A stretch of DNA of 64,000 nucleotides from Pelagomonas calceolata (taxonomy: Eukaryota; Sar; Pelagophyceae; Pelagomonadales; Pelagomonadaceae), in contig CAKKNE010000002.1 of NCBI GenBank assembly GCA_918797485.1, positions 5,484,501 through 5,548,500 on the forward strand, read 5' to 3'. This document shows positions 9,076-17,913 of the stretch, in pieces; positions within the stretch are counted from its first letter, which is position 1, and each line of letters opens with the position of its first letter. The position numbers and the translations under genes are program-made. The notes under the pieces are model-generated. The model made no database searches. It was given only the letters and a program-made list of their open reading frames with translations, and was not told the DNA's origin.

Positions 9076-9471
9076 ATGTCCGCCACCCTCGAAGAGCTCG
9101 AGAAGCAGGCCGCCGAGAAGACCAAGAGTCTCGAGACGGAAACGGTCCACCGCATCCGCATCACGCTCACGTCGCGCGACGTCAAAGCGCTGGAGACGGT
9201 CTGCGCCAACCTCAAAAGGGGCGCCGTCGACAAGAAGTTGAAAGTGAGCGGCCCTGTGCGCATGCCGACGAAAAAGCTGCGCATCACGACGCGCAAGTCG
9301 CCCTGCGGCGAGGGTACCAACTCGTGGGACCGCTTCGAGATGCGCATCCACAAGCGCGTCATCGACCTCCACTCGCCGTCCGAGGTCGTGAAGCAGATCA
9401 CGTCTATCCCCATCGAGTCCGGCGTCGAGGTCGAGGTGACGATCGCGGACGCCGAGGAGACGACGAAGTAA
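9076..9471 (+). CDS. RPS20: Cytosolic ribosomal protein uS10 (RPS20)
   Basis: The 131-residue product matches eukaryotic uS10 along its whole length: [39 protein letters not shown], then [17 protein letters not shown] and [19 protein letters not shown]. It is a component of the head of the 40S subunit. The lead residues [15 protein letters not shown] form an alga-specific N-terminal extension. Intronless. Its 3' gap (9472-9637) to the convergent phosphatase gene holds no recognised feature. Confidence 0.96.
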   Translation: MSATLEELEKQAAEKTKSLETETVHRIRITLTSRDVKALETVCANLKRGAVDKKLKVSGPVRMPTKKLRITTRKSPCGEGTNSWDRFEMRIHKRVIDLHSPSEVVKQITSIPIESGVEVEVTIADAEETTK

Positions 9472-9637
9472 GCGCTTCGCCGTCGCTCGGGCGCGCCCGT
9501 CGGGCGGCACCTCACCCTGACCGTGTTGGTCGGGGGAGGCCAGCGGACCATCTGTGTCCAGCCGTCTCACTTCTCGCGTGGCCTAGGCTTATATTTAACT
9601 ACCGCGTTCGCATCTACAAATACCACAGTTAAACAAA

Positions 9638-10363
9638 TCACCCCCTCGCCGCACTGTACGTCCGCCGCGCCGGCACTGACACGAGTTCACGACTGGGCAG
9701 GAAGACGCCCGTCAGTTTACCACCATAACAACAGCCCGTGTCCAGCCCGATGGCGAAGGGGAATTTTTGCAAACCGCGCCGCGCGTCGTGGCCGAAGATC
9801 ACGAGCGGCGCCTCATCTCTTAGTTCCGCCCAGGACGCGTCGCCGGGCTTTGCAGAAGGCGCGCCTCCCTCAAGGGACCGCATCGTCGTCATGTGTTGTG
9901 GAGACTGGTCCTCCAGCTTTGTGGAGGGCCTCAGCCCGGCGTGCACAACAATTGCATCGACATGCGGCAGCGTGAGCGTGTGCGGTAAGTTACGAAGCCA
10001 CGCCGCATCATCAGTACTCATGTCTCTCACATACGAATACTCGTCCTTCAACTCATCCACCCCATCGAACAACCGCAAACATTTGTCGTCGTGGTTGCCG
10101 CGCACTGCCCAAATTTCATGCTCGCGGCAGTAGCGGATCACCTCGAGCGATTTGGGACCCTTGTTCACAAGGTCGCCTACCAATACAAGTCGCGTCGCCC
10201 CGTCGTCGTACTGCGCCTTCCTCAGGAGATCCTGGAGCTCGTCGAGGCAGCCGTGCACGTCGCCAACCACGAAATAGCGGGCCGCCGCCGGCGCCGTCGC
10301 GTGGCGCACCGGTCTCGCGCCGCCGACTAAGGTGCTCAGGAAGGCGCCCATGACGCGGCGCAT
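9638..10363 (-). CDS. ApaH-like metallophosphatase (ALPH type)
   Basis: A calcineurin-like, two-metal phosphoesterase. All signature motifs are present in order: GDVHG (34-38), GDLVNKGP (63-70), GNHD (89-92), HAG (141-143) and GHDA (191-194), followed by GLDTGCCYGGKLTG, the C-terminal signature of bacterial ApaH and its eukaryotic ALPH relatives. Bacterial ApaH cleaves dinucleoside tetraphosphates; the trypanosome ALPH1 removes mRNA caps, so either activity is possible here. The N-terminus (MRRVMGAFLSTLVGGARPVRH) is Arg-rich and may target an organelle. Shares a 417-bp divergent promoter with the carrier gene. Confidence 0.88.
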   Translation of the reverse strand: MRRVMGAFLSTLVGGARPVRHATAPAAARYFVVGDVHGCLDELQDLLRKAQYDDGATRLVLVGDLVNKGPKSLEVIRYCREHEIWAVRGNHDDKCLRLFDGVDELKDEYSYVRDMSTDDAAWLRNLPHTLTLPHVDAIVVHAGLRPSTKLEDQSPQHMTTMRSLEGGAPSAKPGDASWAELRDEAPLVIFGHDARRGLQKFPFAIGLDTGCCYGGKLTGVFLPSRELVSVPARRTYSAARG

Positions 10364-10557
10364 CGATTTGTGAGCTCTGCACCGCTTGCGCCCGCACAGC
10401 TGTGGCGCTTAGGCAGCCCAGGTGTGGAGGCGCCCTGCACTCGCGAGTTTCAGCGCCGCAGCGGTGGCGTGCTCGGTACGACGGATCGATTAGATGCCGC
10501 GTGGCGATCGGGGGTGCCAGAGCGTCCTTGTTTGCCGTTTTTTAGCTGAGCTTGCGA

Positions 10558-10582
10558 GCTAGCGGCCTGTAACACACTAGGC
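10558..10582. promoter_or_regulatory. CTAG...CTAG promoter element between divergent genes
   Basis: GCTAGCGGCCTGTAA followed by CACACTAGGC. It is almost exactly midway (195 and 199 bp) between the start codons of the phosphatase and carrier genes. The gap also carries GCATCGATTTG at 10370, 7 bp before the phosphatase ATG, and a short CAGCACTCAGCA-type repeat (10720-10765) just before the carrier ATG. Confidence 0.6.
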
Positions 10583-10780
10583 AGCATGCAAAAAGCAGCT
10601 GAAGTGCCACTTACGCTGCCGTAGAGATCAAAATCCGGACTCGTCAGTTTTCCTCTGTGAAGCCAACATACGTGCGCGACGCTGCATACGGCAATCAGCT
10701 GCCTACACTGGGCAGCAGCCACTCAGCACCACTCAGCATCAGCACTCAGCAGCGCTCAAGCAGCAGTCGGTCAAAGCAAA

Positions 10781-11635
10781 ATGTATGCCACCCTCAAGCA
10801 GTTCGGCCTCCCAGCCGTCGCCGGCTCGACGGCGGTATTGGCGAGCCACCCGCTGGAGCTCGTGAAGAGCCGCCTGCAGCTCGACAACGAGTTACGGGCG
10901 CGAGGCGCGAAGTCACAATATAACGGCTGGCTCGACTGCGTCAAGACGTCGTGGGCGCGGGGCGGCGCGCGGGACCTGTGGCGCGGCGTCCAGTTCGGCG
11001 TGGCGCGGGAATTCGTCTTCAACGCCGCGCGCATCGGGAGCTTTGATTTCTTTAAAGTCCTCCTCGCGGATTTCCCGCCGATCTTCGCGGGCTTCTGCAG
11101 CGGCGCGCTGGGCGGCTGCGTGGCTAATCCCGTAGAGGTGCTCAAGGTCCGCGCCCAAGCGTTGGGCGGCTTGACGGGCCACCAACATCACAAGTCGGAC
11201 GTGGGCCTCGTCTCCACATTACGGCGCGTCGCGCACGAGGAGGGCGGGCGGACGCTCGCGACGACGGGCCTCGGCACGTCCATCGTGCGCGGCATGCTCG
11301 GGCCCGGCACGCAGCTGCCCTGCTACTACGAGCTCAAGCGGCGGTGCTCCCTGATAGGTTTCGAGGGCCCCCTGGCCCACGGCTTCTGCTCCGCGGCGTC
11401 CGCAGGGGCGTCCATCCTCTTCTGCAACCCGGCGGACGTCGTGCGGACGCGATTATATAACCAGCCCCCCGGCAAGGCGAGATACCGCCACGCCGGCGAC
11501 GCGGTCGCGAAGATTCTGGCGACGGAGGGCCCGCTCGGCTTCTACAAGGGCGCGCTCAGCCACTACGCGCGGCTCGGGCCGCATTTGGTACTGGTGTTCC
11601 TCGTGCTGGAGCGGTTGAGGGTTGTCGTCCCGTAA
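10781..11635 (+). CDS. Mitochondrial carrier family (SLC25) transporter
   Basis: The 284-residue product is of normal carrier length and shows the threefold repeat, each third with the PX[DE]XX[KR] signature: HPLELVKSRLQ (Pro24), NPVEVLKVRAQ (Pro117) and NPADVVRTRLYN (Pro217). It should sit in the mitochondrial inner membrane with six helices and exchange a small metabolite. The matrix-side loop QYNGWLDCVKTSWARGGARDLWRGV and overall look resemble the SLC25A34/35 and oxaloacetate/dicarboxylate carriers, but the substrate cannot be fixed from sequence alone. Confidence 0.9.
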   Translation: MYATLKQFGLPAVAGSTAVLASHPLELVKSRLQLDNELRARGAKSQYNGWLDCVKTSWARGGARDLWRGVQFGVAREFVFNAARIGSFDFFKVLLADFPPIFAGFCSGALGGCVANPVEVLKVRAQALGGLTGHQHHKSDVGLVSTLRRVAHEEGGRTLATTGLGTSIVRGMLGPGTQLPCYYELKRRCSLIGFEGPLAHGFCSAASAGASILFCNPADVVRTRLYNQPPGKARYRHAGDAVAKILATEGPLGFYKGALSHYARLGPHLVLVFLVLERLRVVVP

Positions 11636-11649
11636 CGGAACCGGCACCG

Positions 11650-11685
11650 CCACGCTATCGAGCAGGCGTCGCGTCGATGGCGTGG
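11650..11685. repeat. Palindromic introner-core element in a convergent spacer
   Basis: CCACGCTATCGA (11650-11661) pairs with TCGATGGCGTGG (11674-11685) around a 12-base loop; one mismatch in 12. The palindrome, its loop and the bases beyond it (GAGGTCGACGCGACGAT) match, in reverse orientation, the inside of the introner in the PRP31 gene at 58892-58927. It lies between the convergent stop codons of the carrier and FYVE genes, without recognisable transposon ends. Confidence 0.65.
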
Positions 11686-11732
11686 AGGTCGACGCGACGA
11701 TCCAGGGCAAATTAATATGTAGTAGTATGTGC

Positions 11733-13028
11733 TTAGACCTCGACGACGGGGTCCGCCGAGCCGAAGGGGTCGTCGTTGTTCGAAGCGCTAGCGCCACCAC
11801 CCGTCGAAGATGCAGTTGAACGCTGGGACTGGTACTCGTAGGCCTGGCGCGCGGCCGAACGCCGCCGTCGCGCCTCGAGCTCGCCGAAGAAGCCGCCCAG
11901 CTCCTCGTATAAACATTGGGCCGCGGGCGGCTGCTTGACGCGACCTCTCAAAACATCGGCAGGAGCGACCTTCTTGCCGTAGAACTTGAGATTTACATCA
12001 TCCCGCACGCGCAGATTCGCGCCGTTCAACGAGATGCCCCCATAAAAACCGCGCGTCTGCGAGTACGTCGTGGAAGTCGTCGCCGACGCGTCCGAAGCAC
12101 CGAGCACCTCACCGGACGCCGAGCGACCAAGGGGCCCCAGGGCTAGTGACGCGTCGAACCCCACACTGATCTTGGTGGTATGTGCATCTGCCAATTCGGT
12201 AACAGCGGTGTCGTCGAGAGCTGTCACCGTGTCGGAAATCCCGATGCCGAACATGGCCCCGAAGGACAAGCCTAGCGTGCCGACCGCACACGGGGCGCTC
12301 CACGACCCGTCCGGTAGCTTCGCAATGACTAGTCCCGTACCCACCCTTAAACCACCAATCATCGCCATCTTGGCGATTGTGAGAAAGAGTAACCCTCGAG
12401 CGCCTTGCAACTGATCATGGAACACCTGGGCGTCCTTCTCCCAAAAATTCACATTGTCTCCTAGTAGATTCCTTAGGGTAATGCCTGCCTTCCGGACTTC
12501 CCCTCCTAATGTGAAGCGTAGAGGCGAATTCAGATAGCGTGTAGACGCGTCGTTATCAATGTGATTGGCCTTGTTCTGATTAGAGTTCGAATCGATCCAC
12601 TGCTGCTGGTAGGGCTGGACCTGCGACGCACACGCAGCGCACACCTTCTGCGGGTCGCGCGTAGCGTAGCCACAGAGCCCCTCCCACTGCGGCGGCATCA
12701 ACATACTTCGCTGCGTGCAGTTGTAGCAGAAGACGCCGCCACAATATCTACAGTGGTGCCTCCGCGCGAACGTCTCGAACCGCGATCGGCAGGTGGGACA
12801 TTGATCAACAGCGGCATCAGGCTGCCAGGCCGGCGGCCGCTCCTTGAGTTGGGGTGCGGGCGGCTCGCTGGCGCGCCGTTCGACGATATCGTCCCTGGAA
12901 CTGGTCGTCCGTCTCGGCTGGTCGCTTCTTCTAGGGAAGCTCTCTGTGGTTGAGCGGCGGCGCGGGAAGTCCTCGGTCGACGCCGCGGGGGCGAAGTCGT
13001 CGAAGCCGCCGGCGTCGAAGTTGGACAT
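11733..13028 (-). CDS. FYVE and SYLF domain protein, endosomal lipid binder
   Basis: After a Ser/Arg-rich lead, residues about 75-137 form a FYVE zinc finger: CPTCRSRF, then the phosphoinositide-contacting RRHHCRYCGGVFCYNC, then VCAAC. Residues about 165-330 match the SYLF (Ysc84/SH3YL1, DUF500) lipid-binding fold: ARGLLFLTIAKMAMIGGLRVGTG, then SAPCAVGTLGLSFGAMFGIG. The FYVE-SYLF pairing is known in plant and protist proteins that bind PI3P on endosomes and touch actin or ESCRT. The acidic C-terminal DDPFGSAD resembles an adaptor-binding DPF motif. The ATG at 13028 begins the acidic lead; the longer frame has no domain content. Confidence 0.88.
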   Translation of the reverse strand: MSNFDAGGFDDFAPAASTEDFPRRRSTTESFPRRSDQPRRTTSSRDDIVERRASEPPAPQLKERPPAWQPDAAVDQCPTCRSRFETFARRHHCRYCGGVFCYNCTQRSMLMPPQWEGLCGYATRDPQKVCAACASQVQPYQQQWIDSNSNQNKANHIDNDASTRYLNSPLRFTLGGEVRKAGITLRNLLGDNVNFWEKDAQVFHDQLQGARGLLFLTIAKMAMIGGLRVGTGLVIAKLPDGSWSAPCAVGTLGLSFGAMFGIGISDTVTALDDTAVTELADAHTTKISVGFDASLALGPLGRSASGEVLGASDASATTSTTYSQTRGFYGGISLNGANLRVRDDVNLKFYGKKVAPADVLRGRVKQPPAAQCLYEELGGFFGELEARRRRSAARQAYEYQSQRSTASSTGGGASASNNDDPFGSADPVVEV

Positions 13029-13195
13029 CTTCGTCTCGGGGAGGCTGTGCTTTTTACCAGGCGCTCGAGCTCGGCTCAAATTGCTCCGGGGGCTAGTTGC
13101 CGCTAGAAGCAATGGCTGGTGTGCCAGCCTCGGTCGTACGGCGCTTGGGGGGTGCTTAATCCAGCGCAAACTTTGCAAAAGCCGGCGCCGAACGC

Positions 13196-13218
13196 GCTAG
13201 CGTCCAGTAAGACACTAG
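13196..13218. promoter_or_regulatory. CTAG...CTAG promoter element between divergent genes
   Basis: GCTAGCGTCCAG followed by TAAGACACTAG. It lies 168 bp upstream of the FYVE-SYLF start and 239 bp upstream of the V-ATPase c'' start. The rest of the 429-bp gap is GC-rich, with a run of CCGCCGC and CGAGC repeats before the V-ATPase ATG (13320-13455), probably 5' UTR. Confidence 0.6.
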
Positions 13219-13457
13219 CCAGAGGACGGCCATCGACTTGCTCCGCTGCGTGTGTGTCGCTTAGCGTTGTCGGCTGCATACGTTTAGCTCACAAAAAATC
13301 ACCGTTCAATCACTCGCTGCGCCTCCGCCGACGCCGAGCCGCGCCGCGCCGCCAAAACACCCGCCGAGCAGCGCCGCCGCCAACCAGCCAGCCGCGCGCC
13401 GACGCCGCGCCGAGCGCCGCCAACCAGCCGCGCGCCGAAGCGCCGCCGCCACCACCC

Positions 13458-14036
13458 ATGGCGGACACGGGCTTCAGCGCCTGCGCCGCGGAGAACTGCA
13501 ACGCTTCGTATGATGAGCTCCTGACGAACATCAGCCCCTACGCCTGGGCCTACGCTGGAATAGCGTTAGGCCTCGGCCTGAGCGTCGTCGGCGCGGCCTG
13601 GGGTATTTGGTTGACGGGCTCGAGTTTAGTGGGCGCGGCGGTCAAGGCGCCGCGCATCCGCTCGAAGAACCTCATCAGCGTCATCTTCTGCGAGGCCACC
13701 GCGATTTACGGCGTCATCCTCGCCATCCTGCTCCTCTCCAAAATCGGCGACGGCTCCGAGGGCTCTTCCGGGAGTCTCCCGGAGGACTGGAACTACAACC
13801 AGTGGTATTTTGCCGGTTATTCATTGTTCGCGAGCGGGCTGGGCGTCGGGCTCACGAACGTCGCGTCCGGTGTGAGCGTCGGCATCGCGGGCTCGGCCTG
13901 CGCGCTCGCCGACGCGCAAGATGGATCTCTTTTCGTCAAGATCCTGATCGTGGAGATCTTCGCGTCAGCGCTGGGCATCTTCGGGATCATCGTGGGGATC
14001 ATTCAGAGCAACGATGCTGAATTCCCGTCGACGTAG
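13458..14036 (+). CDS. V-type H+-ATPase proteolipid subunit c''
   Basis: A 192-residue proteolipid of the V0 ring, which carries protons across vacuolar and endosomal membranes. Five hydrophobic helices are visible; the ion-binding acid is Glu79 in VIFCEATAIYGVILAILL, and a second acidic site, Glu166, lies in ILIVEIFASALGIFGII. The extra N-terminal helix before AYAGIALGLGLSVVGAAWGI separates c'' (Vma16/ATP6V0b) from subunit c. The ATG at 13458 in a CACCCATGG context starts the protein; the long in-frame extension upstream is low-complexity leader. Intronless. Confidence 0.93.
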   Translation: MADTGFSACAAENCNASYDELLTNISPYAWAYAGIALGLGLSVVGAAWGIWLTGSSLVGAAVKAPRIRSKNLISVIFCEATAIYGVILAILLLSKIGDGSEGSSGSLPEDWNYNQWYFAGYSLFASGLGVGLTNVASGVSVGIAGSACALADAQDGSLFVKILIVEIFASALGIFGIIVGIIQSNDAEFPST

Positions 14037-14094
14037 TCGAGGGCAGACTGGTAACAAGTGTTTAGTTGAAACAGGCTTCTTTGCATTCACATTG

Positions 14095-15462
14095 TTAATA
14101 CAGGTGCCCATCTTTCAGGGCCCCCAGACTACTCTCTCCCCCGGGCCCAATCGAGTACGTTCGAAAGTAGAACGGACTCCCGGCCGAGGGTCTCCTCGCC
14201 CCTCTCTCTCTCCAATTGGCCGCGTCCCAAAGGCCCCACACGAGGCGGTCCAGAAGCAGCGGCGGCGGCAGCGGCGCGGCGTCGGGATCGTCGGCCGGCA
14301 CCCCGCATAAGGTTTTGAGCCCGTGGCCGTCGTCCACCTCGACCAGCGAAGCACACGCGGTTTGCGCCTTGGCGAGCAGCGCCCTCGAGTCTGCAATATC
14401 CACAACGGTGTCGCGCTTCCCGTGGACGACGACATACGGCCCCCCCTCCGGATGACCATGGTCTCCAGACGTTGATGCATCCCAGGCGGGCGGCGCTGTG
14501 CCGCCTGGGTAAAATCGTCGCTCGGGGAATCTTCTGCGCAGGTGTAGAAGAGGAAGACGAATATGTGGGTCACTTCCTCGCCGAAAAGGAAATTCGCGCG
14601 ATGGGTCTCGCAAGATCCGGTGCATAATGTTCCGGTGCGCGGGGCACAGGAGCACCGCCGGACCAATCCAGAAGCCTCGACTAATCAGATCCAGGCACAG
14701 CGCCCCGCCGAAGCTCGAGCCCACGATTACGTCGGGCTTGAAGGCGGCGAGCGCCTCGCGCTGAAGCTCGAGGCACTCCTCGTAGTCGTGCACGAAGCTC
14801 GTGGCCGTCGCGCTGTTCGGCATGGCAACGCAGAGGCTGTGCTCGAACCGCTCCGCCAAATAACGGGCCTTGAGGCCGTGCGGGCCGCTCTCGAGGCCGT
14901 GCACGAAGAGGACGCGGGGCGGACGCGCGGCCTTGCGCGCGGCCTCCTCGCGCCTGACTGCCTCGCGCGCGCGACTGGCTGCCTCGCGCGCGCGCCTGGC
15001 TGCCTCGCGCGCCGGCCTGGCTGCCTCGCGCGCCGCGGCCTCGCGCGCCGCGGCCTCGACCTTGGCCTTGGCCTCCTCGAGGGCCGCTGCCGACGGCGCG
15101 CCGGGCGCCTCGAAGTCGCGGAAAGCTCCAATATCAGACGTATTTTCGACGACTACCATCATCGGCGCGCCGACCGGAACCGCCGTGCCCGCGGGCTGCA
15201 AATGCTTGGCGACGACGCCGTCGTCCCGCGCTTCGAAGTCCACGGTCGCCTTGTCCGTCTCGACCTCCGCTATCGAATCGCCCGCGCCGAAGGCTTCTCC
15301 TTCCTCGACGTTCCACTTCACGAGGGTCCCCAACTCCATCGTTGGGCTCAGCGCGGGCAGACCGACGACGTTGTGCGACGGGTAGGAGAGCGGGCGCCGC
15401 GCGAGGCCCGCGGGCGCTGCCCGGGGCAGCGCAGCGCGCGCGCCGCGCAGCAGGCGCAGCAT
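14095..15462 (-). CDS. Lipoyl domain fused to an alpha/beta hydrolase, mitochondrial
   Basis: Residues 1-25 are an Arg/Ala-rich mitochondrial presequence. Residues about 31-108 are a complete E2-type lipoyl domain: LPALSPTMELGTLVKWNVEEG, then EVETDKATVDFEA with the lipoylated Lys71. An Ala/Arg/Glu helical linker (125-180) leads to an alpha/beta hydrolase (182-440) with VLFVHGLESGPHG, the nucleophile elbow GSSFGG (Ser250), Asp351 in HGKRDTVVD and His380 in DDGHGL, so the triad looks intact. There is no E1/E3-binding domain or 2-oxoacid acyltransferase core. Bacterial AcoC-type E2 proteins pair a lipoyl domain with an alpha/beta-hydrolase fold, but this hydrolase looks closer to YqiA-like esterases. 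A thioesterase or lipoyl-acyl hydrolase role is inference. Confidence 0.8.
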   Translation of the reverse strand: MLRLLRGARAALPRAAPAGLARRPLSYPSHNVVGLPALSPTMELGTLVKWNVEEGEAFGAGDSIAEVETDKATVDFEARDDGVVAKHLQPAGTAVPVGAPMMVVVENTSDIGAFRDFEAPGAPSAAALEEAKAKVEAAAREAAAREAARPAREAARRAREAASRAREAVRREEAARKAARPPRVLFVHGLESGPHGLKARYLAERFEHSLCVAMPNSATATSFVHDYEECLELQREALAAFKPDVIVGSSFGGALCLDLISRGFWIGPAVLLCPAHRNIMHRILRDPSREFPFRRGSDPHIRLPLLHLRRRFPERRFYPGGTAPPAWDASTSGDHGHPEGGPYVVVHGKRDTVVDIADSRALLAKAQTACASLVEVDDGHGLKTLCGVPADDPDAAPLPPPLLLDRLVWGLWDAANWRERGARRPSAGSPFYFRTYSIGPGGESSLGALKDGHLY

Positions 15463-15739
15463 TCCCCCAGGCGAGCGTGCGTTTTACGACGAGCGTGCGC
15501 TGCTCACTCGGCTGCAGCAGTTTACAAGTCGTACCCTCTGGGTACTCGTACCACGACTGCAGCCAATCGGCTGCCCTTCGCCGCGATCCCGGGCGGAACC
15601 CAGCACGGCAGGGAGATGAAATCTGCCATGTGCGGGTTTTACACGCGCTGGGCCAAGCCGGAGGTATATGTAGCTCGCGAAGAGCCCTGCGAGAGGCTAT
15701 TGGAAATCGTTTTTCCCGGCGCTCGGGTGCGGGGTGCGT

Positions 15740-16315
15740 ATGCAGCGCCTCGTTGGGATATTGCCAAAGGCCATAGCGCGACGCTGTGGCACCGCCGCTG
15801 CCCCAATAGCGCGCAAGGGGATGGTGCGTCGAGGAGGACTCCGCCGGGCGGCGAACGTGGTCGTGCGGGAGGCCCGCGCCGCGCGGAAGCAGGTCACAGT
15901 GATGGGCGGCGCCTCCACGCCCGCCGCCGCGAAGATGCGCCCCGTGGCGCACACGCCGGGGCAGCTCGCGGCGGCGGCGGCGTTCGTGCAGGCCTGGCAA
16001 GCGCCGACGCCGGCGCCCGTCGCCGACGACGCGGCGTCGTCGTCGATGGCGTCCTTCGACGACGAGGGCGGTACGCCGTCGCGGCGCACGCTCAGCTTCG
16101 CGGAGAGCGAGACCTTCTCCGAGACGGAGAGCTCGCCGGGCGCGCCGAGCCCGCCGCGCCCGCGACGACGGCCGTGGCGGCATATACACCTCGCGCTGCT
16201 GGCCTGCGCGCTGGCCTCGGGCCGCGCGTCGTTCCGGCGCGAACCCCCGAGGCCGGCGGGAAAGGTGCTCCTACCGGTGCGCGGAGTAGGCCTCGCGGAC
16301 CGGCTGCTCATGTAA
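15740..16315 (+). CDS. Hypothetical protein with Arg-rich leader and a C-terminal membrane segment
   Basis: A 191-residue product that I do not recognise. Its first 50 residues (MQRLVGILPKAIARRCG ...) are Arg/Ala-rich with no acids, like a mitochondrial presequence. A Ser/Glu-rich central part (SFDDEGGTPSRRTLSFAESETFSETESS) looks like phosphosites. A hydrophobic segment (HIHLALLACALASG) follows near residue 148, preceded by PRPRRRPWR. Placement supports reality: it is divergent from the lipoyl-hydrolase gene and convergent with the next gene, whose stop is 13 bp away. Overlapping frames in this GC-rich stretch make the call moderate. Confidence 0.5.
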   Translation: MQRLVGILPKAIARRCGTAAAPIARKGMVRRGGLRRAANVVVREARAARKQVTVMGGASTPAAAKMRPVAHTPGQLAAAAAFVQAWQAPTPAPVADDAASSSMASFDDEGGTPSRRTLSFAESETFSETESSPGAPSPPRPRRRPWRHIHLALLACALASGRASFRREPPRPAGKVLLPVRGVGLADRLLM

Positions 16316-16328
16316 AATACAACATTGT

Positions 16329-17657
16329 TTACAAAACCACGCCGCGCGCGATCGTGCGCTTCTTGTCGATCCGCTTGCGGAACTTCCGCCACTCGCAGAG
16401 CTGCACCTGGAGGTCGTAGATCGTGAGCGCGTCACTAATGGCGCCCGCCGGCACCGACGGGAACCGCGCGCGCGTCCGCGCGGCGACCCAGGCCGCCATC
16501 GGCGCGAGGCGCGGCTCCACGTCCTGCGACGCGAGGTGGTCGAAGAGCACTTTCAGGCGCCGTTTCCGGACGGCGTCCCCGCCGCCGCGCGCCCCAAATA
16601 AGTAGTTGAACGCCTCGTCGGCGCCGTCGCCCACCTCGCAGCTCTCGTCGAGGATGCGGAGCTCGGGCCGCCACAAGTGGTTCGTCACCAAGAGGACCTT
16701 GGACATCGTCGGCCCGATGCGGTCGAAGCCCCTATACAACGCGTCGAGGGACCGCATGGAGCACCTGCCCGACGACACAGACGGCCACGCCGCGAGGCCG
16801 ATCTTCGCGAAGTGCGCCATGCGTCTACATATATACGCCGGGTAGCGCTCGCCGCCCTCGCCGCGCTGCGGGTACGAGTTGAACGCCTTCGTGTGCAGCT
16901 TGAGACCGCGGTCGCGCCACGCTACAACTTTCTCGTAGAGCGCGCCGCCCTCCACAAAGGCTGTATCGGGATCTAGGATGCGCGCGCCGCGCCGCTCCTC
17001 GCCTTCATACACCTGATCGGTGTCGAGCGCCCGACTAAAGTAGGGGTACACGACACTCTGGAAGAGCGGGCACCACCTACTTCCAGAAAAGGCCGTCGCC
17101 AGCACGAACTTTTCTTTGTCATTTAAATCCGGCGCCGTCCTTAGCTTCGTCATGAGGAAGAGCTCCATCTCGCAGGTGACGGTGTGCCAGGGCACCCACC
17201 GATCTCCAGCAGCCGGCCCATCCAAGAACTTCGCCATGAGTTGGGAGCAGGACGCGACGTCGTCTGGAGACTGAGTATCGATGCGGCGCATCTCGTTATC
17301 AAAGGCCTCGAAACTCTCATCCACAATCTTGCCGGCCTGCCACCGGAGCTGGCACAGCAAGAACTGTAATAAGTGAGCCAGTTCCTTCTGGTTGATCTTC
17401 GCGCCCGCCATCTCCCTGGCGCTGATCGCCGCCGCTTCGTTTTCTTTCTTCTTCTTTTTTTTGGGCGGCTTCTCGTCCCTCCACAACTTCGGCGCCTCCC
17501 TCCACAAGATGGGCCGCGGCGGTGGCGACGGCGGGCGCGGTTCTACAGGTTGAGGGGTGACTTTGTGCAGGCCGAGCCGCGGCATGGGTTCCGTGGCTTT
17601 TTGGGGCTTCTGCTTCTGGCGCTGCGGCGGCGGCGCTTGAGCTGGGTGGGAGTCCAT
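16329..17657 (-). CDS. Uncharacterised helical protein, nuclear-type N-terminus
   Basis: The 442-residue product begins with 75 residues rich in Pro, Gln and Lys (RQKQKPQK, KKKKKKE: a likely nuclear signal) and continues as a mainly helical domain (90-440). The segment SLDALYRGFDRIGPTMSKVLLVTNHLW ... CEVGDGADEAFNYLFG recalls the helix-hairpin-helix and gG.GA..gl pattern of thymine-pyrophosphorylase-like proteins, as in the gene at 5143, but more weakly. Many aromatics and AWRDRGLKLHTKAFNSYP suggest a conserved active protein rather than a scaffold. I cannot name a family. The start is the first true ATG; the longer frame would begin at TTG. Confidence 0.55.
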   Translation of the reverse strand: MDSHPAQAPPPQRQKQKPQKATEPMPRLGLHKVTPQPVEPRPPSPPPRPILWREAPKLWRDEKPPKKKKKKENEAAAISAREMAGAKINQKELAHLLQFLLCQLRWQAGKIVDESFEAFDNEMRRIDTQSPDDVASCSQLMAKFLDGPAAGDRWVPWHTVTCEMELFLMTKLRTAPDLNDKEKFVLATAFSGSRWCPLFQSVVYPYFSRALDTDQVYEGEERRGARILDPDTAFVEGGALYEKVVAWRDRGLKLHTKAFNSYPQRGEGGERYPAYICRRMAHFAKIGLAAWPSVSSGRCSMRSLDALYRGFDRIGPTMSKVLLVTNHLWRPELRILDESCEVGDGADEAFNYLFGARGGGDAVRKRRLKVLFDHLASQDVEPRLAPMAAWVAARTRARFPSVPAGAISDALTIYDLQVQLCEWRKFRKRIDKKRTIARGVVL

Positions 17658-17755
17658 GGCGTGCAAGACTTTGTGGCGTATCAAGCGCTGGGCAACCCCA
17701 CGAATCTCCGGTCGTTCGTTTCACTGCGAAACTGCTCTCTTTCAGGCTCTCAAGA

Positions 17756-17790
17756 GCTAGCGTGCTCGGAGAGCGCATAGACACACTAGC
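17756..17790. promoter_or_regulatory. CTAG...CTAG promoter element with long spacer
   Basis: GCTAGCGTGC ... ATAGACACACTAGC. The two halves are about 11 bases further apart than usual. It lies 99 bp from the leftward start codon at 17657 and 124 bp from the rightward one at 17914. Confidence 0.5.
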
Positions 17791-17913
17791 ATTCATGCAT
17801 TCATCCGCTCTTCACGCCGATAGCGACCGTATCACTCACTTCCAGCCTCGTTGTGGCGCAGCAAATAGCTCGCCGCACCTCCACGCCCGTCTCCGCGGCC
17901 GCCGCGGGCACCT

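Noticed and set aside
14563-16419. A 618-codon frame on the + strand
   Set aside because: It runs antisense to the lipoyl-hydrolase gene and then crosses other frames; its protein is Arg/Ala/Gly-rich without domains. GC-rich DNA with biased codons makes such frames common here.
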